Part shown: positions 1 through 5,431 of the stretch, one piece after another | Position numbering within the stretch: the first letter of the stretch is position 1 | Layout of the letters: each line of letters begins with the position of its first letter | DNA from: Methanoregula sp. | Lineage (GTDB): Archaea > Halobacteriota > Methanomicrobia > Methanomicrobiales > Methanospirillaceae | DNA length: 13,008 bases | Assembly (NCBI RefSeq): GCF_002835825.1 | Contig: NZ_PIZH01000015.1 | Coordinates: 1-13,008 of the forward strand | Reading direction: 5' to 3' | Made by a program: the position numbers and the translations under genes | Notes under the pieces: generated by a model | Seen by the model: the letters and a program-made list of their open reading frames with translations, nothing else | Told to the model about the DNA's origin: nothing | Database searches by the model: none

Positions 1-1
1 C

Positions 2-55
2 CCTGAAGCGGAGATCCGGGAAAAAATTGTATCTGCAGCACATGCCTGCAGCTGA
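2..55 (+). CDS. C-terminal end of an unidentified gene (partial)
   Basis: Frame 2 is open from the window edge and ends with TGA at 53-55. It reads PEAEIREKIVSAAHACS, with codon choice like the neighbouring genes (gcg, gag, atc, cgg). This looks like the end of an upstream gene on the same strand, 36 nt before guaAA. Seventeen residues are too few to name a family. Frame 3 is also open through this stretch, so the frame choice rests on codon flavour only. Confidence 0.35.
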   Translation, partial: PEAEIREKIVSAAHACS

Positions 56-60
56 GCAGT

Positions 61-68
61 CTTATACG
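61..68 (+). promoter_or_regulatory. TATA-like box for guaAA (leaderless type)
   Basis: CTTATACG lies in the gap after the preceding stop codon. Its centre is about 27 nt before the guaAA ATG, the usual TATA-to-start distance in archaea, so transcription would begin at or very near the start codon. No Shine-Dalgarno sequence lies before that ATG, which agrees with a leaderless mRNA. Position and composition only; not proven. Confidence 0.4.
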
Positions 69-91
69 ATTCAAGAAAAAAGAGTACTGCA

Positions 92-652
92 ATGCTTCCC
101 ATTTATGTTGTGAACAACCATGGTCAGTTCAACCATCTTATTCACCGGGCCGTGCGGGATCTTGATATTGATGTGGCTCTGGTCCCTAACACTACGCCAG
201 CAGCTGAGGTGGGTGAAAACTGCCGGGGAATCATCCTTGGTGGAGGACCGACGATTGAACGAGCCGGTAACTGTGCGCAGTATCTCGATTTGGGACTGCC
301 GGTACTGGGCATTTGTCTTGGACTTCACATCATTGCCAGGAAATTCGGGGGAACCGTGACAACCGGCCAGAGCGGGGGGTATGGCCCTGTCGAGGTTGAG
401 ATTTGCCGGGACAGCGAAATTCTTGCGGGATATCCAAAAACGATGAATGTCTGGGCATCTCATGCGGATGAAGTATCACGGGTGCCTGAGGATTTTTGTG
501 TTCTCGCACAATCGACCATCTGCAACCACGAGGCGATTGCCCACAGGGAAAAACCGGTTTTCGGGCTCCAGTGGCATCCCGAGGTCAGCCATACTTTTGA
601 AGGGAAACGCGTTTTTGAAAATTTCCTCCGGATCATTGCCGATAACCCATAA
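92..652 (+). CDS. guaAA: GMP synthase [glutamine-hydrolysing] subunit A (glutamine amidotransferase)
   Basis: A 186-residue class I glutamine amidotransferase. It hydrolyses glutamine and passes ammonia to the separate ATP-pyrophosphatase subunit, which aminates XMP to GMP. The N-terminus LPIYVVNNHGQFNHLIHR is typical of archaeal GuaA subunit A. Other visible motifs are the oxyanion stretch GIILGGGP (46-53), the nucleophile elbow GICLGLH with Cys75, and the WHPEV motif with His162 and Glu164, so the Cys-His-Glu triad is complete. The length matches the split archaeal form; bacterial GuaA carries both domains on one chain. The ATG at 92 begins the family-typical N-terminus and has a TATA-like box about 27 nt upstream but no Shine-Dalgarno sequence. 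The partner ATP-pyrophosphatase gene is not in this window. Confidence 0.95.
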   Translation: MLPIYVVNNHGQFNHLIHRAVRDLDIDVALVPNTTPAAEVGENCRGIILGGGPTIERAGNCAQYLDLGLPVLGICLGLHIIARKFGGTVTTGQSGGYGPVEVEICRDSEILAGYPKTMNVWASHADEVSRVPEDFCVLAQSTICNHEAIAHREKPVFGLQWHPEVSHTFEGKRVFENFLRIIADNP

Positions 653-655
653 ACG

Positions 656-663
656 CTTTATCC
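656..663 (+). promoter_or_regulatory. TATA-like box before the secreted DUF3821-type gene
   Basis: CTTTATCC lies just after the guaAA stop codon. A start site about 27 nt downstream (near 687) would give a leader of 14-20 nt that includes the purine-rich GAGGG at 696-700. This suggests the gene has its own promoter rather than depending only on guaAA. Weak match to the archaeal consensus. Confidence 0.3.
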
Positions 664-700
664 TTATCCGGCAACCTTTCTCCCAGATGAGAAAAGAGGG

Positions 701-1750
701 ATGAAAATGGCGGATAATTTCACGTTATTGTGTTTCATAATGGTAACCGGGCTTTTCCTCGTATTCTGTCCGGTTTCTGCAGCTGGTGCGATCAGCACGG
801 TCTCTGCCGGAAATACGGTCTTTGTTGGGGAGCAGGGACTGGACATCCGTGCTGCAATGGATGGAGATTCAATACTGGGATGGTGGGCTTCCGGTGCAGC
901 AATCTCTTCCAGTTCGCCGGATAAGACGATCTCTGTCCCGAACCCCGGGAGTTTCACGATCTACCCTTCAGATTTCCAAACGTATACCGGAACCTGGTAT
1001 CGCCTGAAGTCGCCAACAACTGCAAATGGCACTGCGTTCAATGTTGTCGATCCGTATCTTGATCTTAAGATAGAAGATACCACGGTCAGCACGGATGTCA
1101 CAAATAAATGGGTTCCGACGGATGACGAACTTCGCTTCAGGATTGACACCAATCTTGTCCAGATGCTCCAGCGGAACTCCGTGAGCACGGTCCCCATCAC
1201 CATTAAAGTTCGCAGCCCTGACGGGACACTGCTCAATGCACTCGTGAGCAAGTCGGGGCAGACAACATCACTGGTGGACTACCCGGTAACCACCTCGCCA
1301 CAGTATACCGGGTCAATATGGGGAACCAGTAACCGGGCAATGTATCCTCCGGGCACGTACTCGGTCTGGGCTGAATGTAATGTCAATTCCATGAAAGACA
1401 ATTATAACCAGGCAGGCAAGACGGTCAGTACAACGGTTACCGTGCTCAACCAGGACCAGAACCCGCTCATCGGCAACAAGGGATATGTCACGAACCCGAC
1501 GACATCAACGCCAGTGATGACAACCCGGACACCGACGCCGACTGTTACCACGGCAGTTACAACCAGTCCTCCCCCCACCACGGTCTTAACTCCCGTGGCA
1601 ACTGCAACGGCCGAATCCCCTGCAGCAACGACGCTGCCGGCAACTGCAGTGGTCCCTGCCGCTCCAACCACCCATGCGCCCGGCTTCGGGGCAGGACTGG
1701 TTGTTCTTTCTCTTTGTGCCTGTCTTTTGTTCTTCCTGAAGAAACACTAA
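701..1750 (+). CDS. Secreted DUF3821-type protein with Thr/Pro linker and PGF-CTERM-like tail
   Basis: A 349-residue exported protein of unknown function. Residues 8-27 are a hydrophobic signal peptide ending VSA-AG. Residues 30 to about 250 are a beta-rich region beginning ISTVSAGNTVFVGEQGLDI, which resembles the DUF3821 domain known from Methanomicrobiales surface proteins. Residues 265-325 are a Thr/Pro/Ala/Val linker, probably O-glycosylated or wall-spanning. The C-terminus has PGF at 327-329, a hydrophobic helix and a final LKKH. This three-part pattern matches PGF-CTERM signals, which archaeosortase A (ArtA) cuts to attach proteins to a lipid. The start is uncertain by two codons. ATG701 supplies Lys2 for the signal peptide, while ATG707 has better spacing (6 nt) from GAGGG at 696-700. 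Family assignment is by recognition; anchoring is inferred. Confidence 0.8.
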   Translation: MKMADNFTLLCFIMVTGLFLVFCPVSAAGAISTVSAGNTVFVGEQGLDIRAAMDGDSILGWWASGAAISSSSPDKTISVPNPGSFTIYPSDFQTYTGTWYRLKSPTTANGTAFNVVDPYLDLKIEDTTVSTDVTNKWVPTDDELRFRIDTNLVQMLQRNSVSTVPITIKVRSPDGTLLNALVSKSGQTTSLVDYPVTTSPQYTGSIWGTSNRAMYPPGTYSVWAECNVNSMKDNYNQAGKTVSTTVTVLNQDQNPLIGNKGYVTNPTTSTPVMTTRTPTPTVTTAVTTSPPPTTVLTPVATATAESPAATTLPATAVVPAAPTTHAPGFGAGLVVLSLCACLLFFLKKH

Positions 1751-1760
1751 TTTTTCTTCG
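1751..1760 (+). terminator. T-rich terminator after the DUF3821-type gene
   Basis: TTTTTCTTCG begins directly after the TAA stop. Oligo-T on the coding strand is the usual archaeal termination signal and needs no hairpin. It overlaps the approach to the next promoter, so some read-through into the nitroreductase gene is possible. Confidence 0.35.
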
Positions 1761-1764
1761 TAAG

Positions 1765-1773
1765 TTTTTATTA
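1765..1773 (+). promoter_or_regulatory. TATA-like box for the nitroreductase gene (leaderless type)
   Basis: TTTTTATTA is centred 27 nt before the ATG at 1796. Only GGTG at 1791-1794 lies near the start, one base from the ATG and too close to serve as a normal ribosome binding site. A leaderless transcript is the simplest reading. Confidence 0.4.
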
Positions 1774-1795
1774 CCCGGGTCTCCCATTACGGTGC

Positions 1796-2302
1796 ATGAA
1801 TGTTGTTACCACACTGATCAAGTCCCGTCACAGTGTCCGGAAGTACAAACCGGACCCTCTTGACGAGCGGGCAATCCAGGACGCTCTCGAGTGCGCTGCC
1901 CTGGCACCCACGGCCCGGAATGTCCAGCCCTGGCTGTTTGGTATAGTGCGTGAAAAACCGGTGCTGAAAACGATTGCCGGGCTTGCAGCGAACGGGGCGT
2001 TCATTGCTGATTGTGCAGCATGTTTTTTTGTCTTCTGTGAGAAGAAGGAACTCTACTACCTTGAGGATGGCTGCGCTGCAACCGAGAACCTGATCCTTGC
2101 CCTCCAGGCCTATGGTGTCTCGTCATGCTGGGTGGCGGGGGACAAGAAGGAGTACGCAGAGTCTGTCAGGAAATTACTGAATGTGCCGGAGAACTATACC
2201 CTTGTCTCCCTTGTTGCAGCCGGAATACCTGCCGAAGTCACGATTGCACCAAAGAAACCCTTGAAAAAAATCGTGTTTTTTGAACAATACACAAACGAAT
2301 AG
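1796..2302 (+). CDS. Nitroreductase-family FMN oxidoreductase
   Basis: A 168-residue member of the nitroreductase superfamily. These are small, usually dimeric flavoproteins that move electrons from NAD(P)H or ferredoxin to nitro compounds, quinones or other acceptors. FMN-binding signs are SRHSVRKYKPDPL near the N-terminus (Arg11 and Ser13 to the FMN phosphate), APTARNVQPW (38-46), EDGCAATENLILAL (90-103) followed by GVSSCWV, and the late GIP at 143-145. It is short for the family, as is common in methanogens. There are no ferredoxin-type Cys clusters. The physiological substrate cannot be read from the sequence. It seems to be a single-gene unit with its own promoter and a poly-T terminator 29 nt after the TAG stop. 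Confidence 0.9.
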   Translation: MNVVTTLIKSRHSVRKYKPDPLDERAIQDALECAALAPTARNVQPWLFGIVREKPVLKTIAGLAANGAFIADCAACFFVFCEKKELYYLEDGCAATENLILALQAYGVSSCWVAGDKKEYAESVRKLLNVPENYTLVSLVAAGIPAEVTIAPKKPLKKIVFFEQYTNE

Positions 2303-2330
2303 CCGAATAGTGTCCTGGATTACGGGTCTC

Positions 2331-2337
2331 TTTTTTT
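2331..2337 (+). terminator. Poly-T terminator after the nitroreductase gene
   Basis: A run of seven T on the coding strand lies 29 nt after the TAG stop of the nitroreductase gene. It fits an archaeal intrinsic terminator. No stable hairpin precedes it, and none is required in archaea. Confidence 0.5.
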
Positions 2338-2850
2338 CGCCAAAAAAAATCGCATCCCTAAAAAAATTGTTCCGAAGACCAAAAAGATCCCGGGTACCAT
2401 GTCTCCCTATCGTGATGCATAACAATAAGAAACAATTACAAAACCGGCACACCAAAATTTTCCGGTGTATCTTTGCATCTGCATCCATGGCAACGGTTAT
2501 TCGGTGAAAACCCTTTATTCCTGCAAAACAGCCTGTGCGGAGCTCAATGCCGATATCTCCAGATTTCCCTGATGTGTAAAGTGGTTTTACCAGGTTTTCC
2601 GGACGCTCCGGAACCCGCCTGATGCCCTGCCTCCGTTCTATTCTCAACCCGATGCAGGGAGTGCATCCATGCTGACCATTCTCCGATATCCGACAGCCCC
2701 CGTTCCGGAAGAGGGGAAGCACCCGACAGGATTCATCGACGGAGAAATTTCTGTGCAGGACCTAAAAAAAATTCGGCAGTGGAAATGGTGCCAACGCCCG
2801 ACATAATTCCCGTAATAATGACGTTTTTCGGAAAATTAAGCCGTTTCACT

Positions 2851-2875
2851 CGAATAAAACCGTGCTTTTTATTCG
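2851..2875. repeat. Perfect 9-bp inverted repeat with 7-nt loop
   Basis: CGAATAAAA (2851-2859) and TTTTATTCG (2867-2875) are exact reverse complements around the loop CCGTGCT. The right arm, with TTTTTATT, resembles a + strand TATA box. The left arm gives the same on the - strand. It could be an operator over a promoter or a hairpin in a transcript. No gene follows at the expected distance. Confidence 0.5.
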
Positions 2876-2970
2876 CGTAAGAAATTGCGCAAAAATTTCC
2901 TGATCTGAACTCTTGTTTCCGGGCCTTAGGCTATCCGGCGCCCGCCACGGCCTGAAAATAAAGGGTCTTC

Positions 2971-3156
2971 TTCCGGCACCGGAATACCGACCGGTTTTTC
3001 CTGAAAAATAGGGGAACCCGTGTCCCGGAGCCTCCGGCAGTGTGTTAATGGGTAGCCGGGATGGCGGATCCCCCTCATTTCAGCCCCTCCACGCTACCTG
3101 GGTAGTGCCTTTGCGGCAGCTGGGAACAGTGACGGGTTGTGCCAGGAGCTCTCCTG
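2971..3156. repeat. Cluster of short perfect inverted repeats, possible structured RNA
   Basis: Five perfect inverted repeats fall within 186 nt. They are TTCCGG-CA-CCGGAA (2971-2984), CCGGAG-C-CTCCGG (3025-3037), GGTAGC with GCTACC (3051-3056 and 3093-3098), GGGAT with ATCCC nested inside that pair (3058-3062 and 3068-3072, loop GGCGG), and CAGGAG-CT-CTCCTG (3143-3156). The nested pair looks like a multi-stem RNA fold. T-rich sequence at 3195-3200 could end such a transcript. No known archaeal RNA family (SRP RNA, RNase P RNA, tRNA) was recognised. Several of these could occur by chance in GC-rich DNA. Confidence 0.3.
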
Positions 3157-3214
3157 CGGGATGATGTGGTTTACCGGAAACTATCTGCGAACTTGTTTTT
3201 ACATCGGGATACCG

Positions 3215-3235
3215 TTTTATTACTCCCCGAGTAAT
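3215..3235 (+). promoter_or_regulatory. TATA-like box overlapping a 7-bp palindromic operator candidate
   Basis: TTTTATTA (3215-3222) resembles a TATA box. ATTACTC (3219-3225) and GAGTAAT (3229-3235) form a perfect inverted repeat around CCC, overlapping the downstream half of the box. A repressor bound here would block TBP/TFB. A start site near 3246 is expected. A further 6-bp hairpin, TGATTT/AAATCA, lies at 3245-3260. The only downstream candidate gene is the doubtful ORF beginning at 3267. Confidence 0.35.
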
Positions 3236-3266
3236 CGTCCTGATTGATTTCTCAAAATCATAAAAA

Positions 3267-3527
3267 ATGAGAATGAGCACGTCACGCATTTTCCGGTTGT
3301 CCGCGATCAACGCATCCGGAATAGTAAGATCACTGGAGGCAGACTCCAAAAAAATGGCTCATCGCCTCAATGATGTTGTGCATGCAAAAAAGAATTCATT
3401 GAAAAATCCACTCTCAAAAGAAAATCCCAAAGAGATCTCACAAGCAGCAAACGTCATCTTACAGAAGAAATCCGGAAAATATTGTTTGTTCCATTCACGG
3501 ATTCTTACTCATTTGTATCGTGAATGA
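3267..3527 (+). CDS. Doubtful small basic hypothetical protein
   Basis: An 86-codon frame from ATG 3267 to TGA 3527 (a second in-frame ATG lies at 3273). The product is Lys/Arg/Ser/Asn-rich, with no signal peptide, membrane helix, metal motif or family I recognise. The middle part (about residues 24-70) could form a charged helix. No Shine-Dalgarno sequence precedes it. In its favour are the TATA-like box and palindrome at 3215-3235 and a T-run at 3541-3546 shortly after the stop. Against it are codon use unlike the surrounding genes in its second half and the lack of any homology I can see. It may be a chance frame. Confidence 0.22.
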   Translation: MRMSTSRIFRLSAINASGIVRSLEADSKKMAHRLNDVVHAKKNSLKNPLSKENPKEISQAANVILQKKSGKYCLFHSRILTHLYRE

Positions 3528-3667
3528 TATTCTGGTGGACTTTTTTCACTATCGTAACCGATATCATGTACCTGTTTTATCTCCCTTCACGAGCACGGGT
3601 CATGCATCAGGGAATGAAATGACAGGTACCATACAGTCCATTTTCTTTTTTCAACCATCTGGTAATG

Positions 3668-3674
3668 CTTAATC
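3668..3674 (+). promoter_or_regulatory. TATA-like box for the HPS-RraA fusion gene (leaderless type)
   Basis: CTTAATC is centred about 27-28 nt before the ATG at 3699, and no Shine-Dalgarno sequence lies between. This is the same arrangement as before guaAA and the nitroreductase gene. The match to the TATA consensus is weak. Confidence 0.3.
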
Positions 3675-3698
3675 ATCCGGCACATCAGATCACTAGTC

Positions 3699-4985
3699 AT
3701 GAACCATGGGATCCTGCAGGTTGCGCTTGACCTCCTCGATCTGGATCGTGCTGTGCAGATTGCACAGGAAGCTGTCGAAGGCGGTGCTGACTGGATCGAA
3801 GCAGGGACCCCACTTATCAAGAGCGAAGGCATGCAGGCAGTCCGGACATTGCGCCAGCGATTTCCCCATGCAGTCATCGTTGCAGACATGAAAGTGGCCG
3901 ACACCGGGGCTCTTGAGGTGGAGATGGCGGCAAAGGCCGGTGCAGATGTCATCGGGATCCTTGCGGATGCAGACGATGCGGTGATTGCAGAATCCGTCCG
4001 GGCGGCCCGGCTTTATGGTGTGAAGGTGATGGCGGACCTGATTAATGTGGCAGATCCACTCGTCCGCGCCCAGCAGCTGGAGTCGTTTGGCGTCCACATA
4101 ATCTGCGCCCATGTAGGCATTGACCAGCAGATGACTGGAAAAGAATCCTTGAACCTCCTCTCCACATTGTCCGGTCAGATCCACATCCCCTTAGCGGTTG
4201 CCGGGGGGATTGATGCTTCGGGTGCAGCTGATGCCATCCGGAACGGGGCGGAGATCGTTATCGTTGGTGGCAATATTGTGCGTTCCGCCAATGTGACGGG
4301 ATCCACAAAGGAGATCCGGCGCGGTATGGATGAAGGGACGGCTGACCGCCCCCTCAGGAAATCAAAAGAGGAAGAGACGTATGACCTATTCCTGCAGGTA
4401 TCCGCGCCCAATGTCACCGATGCAATGCACCGGAAAGGTGCAATGATCGGTATCGTCCCGGTTTGCAGGGCCGTGAAACTGGTGGGAAAGGCCGTGACCG
4501 TGCAGACATTTGCCGGGGACTGGGCAAAACCTGTGGAAGCTATCGATATTGCCATGCGTGGGGATGTCATCGTTATCAACAACGATGGAGGGACGCATGT
4601 CGCGCCATGGGGGGAGCTTGCCACCCTGAGTTGCATGAAAAAAGGAATTTCCGGTGTGATCATCGATGGTGCAGTAAGGGATGTCGATGATATTCGTGCG
4701 CTGAAGTATCCGGTCTTTGCAAAGGCGACTGTACCTAATGCCGGGGAGCCCAAAGGTATGGGGGAGATTAACGCGGAGATCCAGTGTTGCGGGCAATGGG
4801 TCCGGCCCGGTGACTGGATTGTCGGGGATGAGAGCGGTGTTGTCGTGATCCCTGCAGAACAGGCGTACGAGGTGGCGAGGAGAGCGCTTGAGATCCGTAA
4901 AACAGAAGAGCGCATCCGTGAAGAGATCCAGCGGGGGAGCACACTTGCCCAAATCGCACACCTGGAAAAATGGGAGAAAAAGTAA
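3699..4985 (+). CDS. Bifunctional 3-hexulose-6-phosphate synthase / RraA-like protein
   Basis: A 428-residue two-domain fusion. Residues 1-210 are 3-hexulose-6-phosphate synthase (orotidine-phosphate decarboxylase superfamily), which joins ribulose 5-phosphate and formaldehyde or runs in reverse. In archaea without the oxidative pentose phosphate pathway the reverse direction supplies ribulose 5-phosphate, and the released formaldehyde goes to tetrahydromethanopterin. Expected active-site residues are present: Asp11, Glu34 and the D-x-K-x-x-D set Asp63, Lys65, Asp68. The phosphate loops AVAGGI (166-171) and IVGGNI (188-193) are also present. Residues 228-428 are an RraA-like / demethylmenaquinone methyltransferase-like domain with GEL (306-308), IIDGAVRD (Arg327, Asp328) and PGDWIVGDESGVVVIP. 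Some relatives are class II aldolases that use this Arg/Asp, so the domain may be an enzyme rather than a ribonuclease regulator. The same fusion is known from other methanogens. No Shine-Dalgarno sequence; convergent with the ACT gene 10 nt downstream. Confidence 0.9.
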   Translation: MNHGILQVALDLLDLDRAVQIAQEAVEGGADWIEAGTPLIKSEGMQAVRTLRQRFPHAVIVADMKVADTGALEVEMAAKAGADVIGILADADDAVIAESVRAARLYGVKVMADLINVADPLVRAQQLESFGVHIICAHVGIDQQMTGKESLNLLSTLSGQIHIPLAVAGGIDASGAADAIRNGAEIVIVGGNIVRSANVTGSTKEIRRGMDEGTADRPLRKSKEEETYDLFLQVSAPNVTDAMHRKGAMIGIVPVCRAVKLVGKAVTVQTFAGDWAKPVEAIDIAMRGDVIVINNDGGTHVAPWGELATLSCMKKGISGVIIDGAVRDVDDIRALKYPVFAKATVPNAGEPKGMGEINAEIQCCGQWVRPGDWIVGDESGVVVIPAEQAYEVARRALEIRKTEERIREEIQRGSTLAQIAHLEKWEKK

Positions 4986-4987
4986 TG

Positions 4988-4999
4988 CTGACCGGTCAG
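4988..4999. terminator. 12-bp perfect palindrome at the convergent gene junction
   Basis: CTGACCGGTCAG lies between the TAA of the HPS-RraA gene (4983-4985) and the last codons of the oppositely oriented ACT gene, covering that gene's TGA (4996-4998). CGGTC at 4993-4997 can also pair with GACCG at 5005-5009. A symmetric element at a tail-to-tail junction could end transcription from both sides, but no T-run is present. Weak assignment. Confidence 0.3.
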
Positions 5000-5430
5000 T
5001 GAAAGACCGATCTCTCGATAAGGGTTGCACCTGACTGCTGGATCTTTTTTATTGCATCCTCTACCTGGTCGACACGAAGGATGAGGACTGCACCATCTTT
5101 CCCGGAGTAGGCATACGAATACTCAATGTTGATCCCGGAATCCCCGAGGATCTTCGCGACTTCGTAGAGTCCGCCGGGCTGGTCTTTCATCTTTACTGCG
5201 ATTACGTCAGTGAATGCGATGTTGAATCCGAGCGCCTGCAGTGTATCATGGGCTTTCTGCGGGTGATCCACGAGTGCCCTTACAACACCGAAACCGTTTG
5301 CCTCGGCAATGCTGAATGCAAGAATGTTCACCTTCTCCTCGCCCAGGGTGTGGGCGATAGCCGCGAGGCGACCCGGGCGGTTTTCTGAGAATATCGAGAT
5401 CTGTTTGATCAGGTATTTTTTCGCGTCCAT
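4996..5430 (-). CDS. Double-ACT-domain regulatory protein
   Basis: A 144-residue protein made of two ACT domains, about residues 1-70 and 71-144. The first begins LIKQISIFSENRPGRLAAIAHTL and the second IAVKMKDQPGGLYEVAKILGDSGINIEYSYAY. Both show the ligand-site pattern of a Gly-containing turn after the first strand (RPGRL, QPGGL). ACT domains bind amino acids or related small molecules, and stand-alone pairs are often encoded beside PaaK-type ligases and indolepyruvate oxidoreductase in archaea, so an aromatic ligand is likely (inference). The start is ATG at 5430. The frame is open to 5511, but that would overlap the ligase gene. ATG5430 lies one base after the ligase stop (TAA-C-ATG) with GAGGT 9 nt upstream. 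Last gene of a three-gene operon. Confidence 0.88.
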   Translation of the reverse strand: MDAKKYLIKQISIFSENRPGRLAAIAHTLGEEKVNILAFSIAEANGFGVVRALVDHPQKAHDTLQALGFNIAFTDVIAVKMKDQPGGLYEVAKILGDSGINIEYSYAYSGKDGAVLILRVDQVEDAIKKIQQSGATLIERSVFH

Positions 5431-5431
5431 G

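Larger units (their letters stand above)
2338..3266. other. Long intergenic stretch without a supported gene
   Basis: About 930 nt in which no frame on either strand gives a credible protein. The longest reading frames are rich in Arg, Cys and stop-avoiding codons, lack a ribosome binding site or run antisense to the nitroreductase. No tRNA T-loop signature, rRNA or CRISPR repeat was found by eye. It does hold several perfect inverted repeats, concentrated from 2851 onward, and TATA-like sequence at 2866-2872. It may be a regulatory or non-coding RNA region, or the remains of a decayed gene. I cannot decide between these. Confidence 0.5.

Noticed and set aside
2300..2420. Possible UAG read-through (pyrrolysine) extending the nitroreductase
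   Set aside because: The frame stays open about 39 codons after TAG, but the protein is complete at the usual length, the extension is Lys/Pro-rich low-complexity sequence with a poly-T terminator inside it, and pyrrolysine is not expected in this order.
2174..2722. 182-codon reading frame on the - strand
   Set aside because: It runs antisense to the end of the nitroreductase gene and then through gene-free DNA. The product is rich in Arg, Cys, Phe and Ile with no recognisable domain, and no ribosome binding site or promoter fits.
3080..3349. 89-codon reading frame on the - strand
   Set aside because: It overlaps the palindromic promoter region and the stem cluster, has no ribosome binding site and no family resemblance.
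3568..3629. GTACCTGT/ACAGGTAC 8-bp inverted repeat upstream of the HPS-RraA gene
   Set aside because: The arms are exact (3568-3575 and 3622-3629) but 46 nt apart with no supporting internal stem, so they are likely chance in a gap of this size.
2303..3698. tRNA, SRP RNA or RNase P RNA in the long gap
   Set aside because: No T-loop GTTCGAATC-type signature, no SRP helix 8 motif and no RNase P conserved core could be found by eye on either strand.
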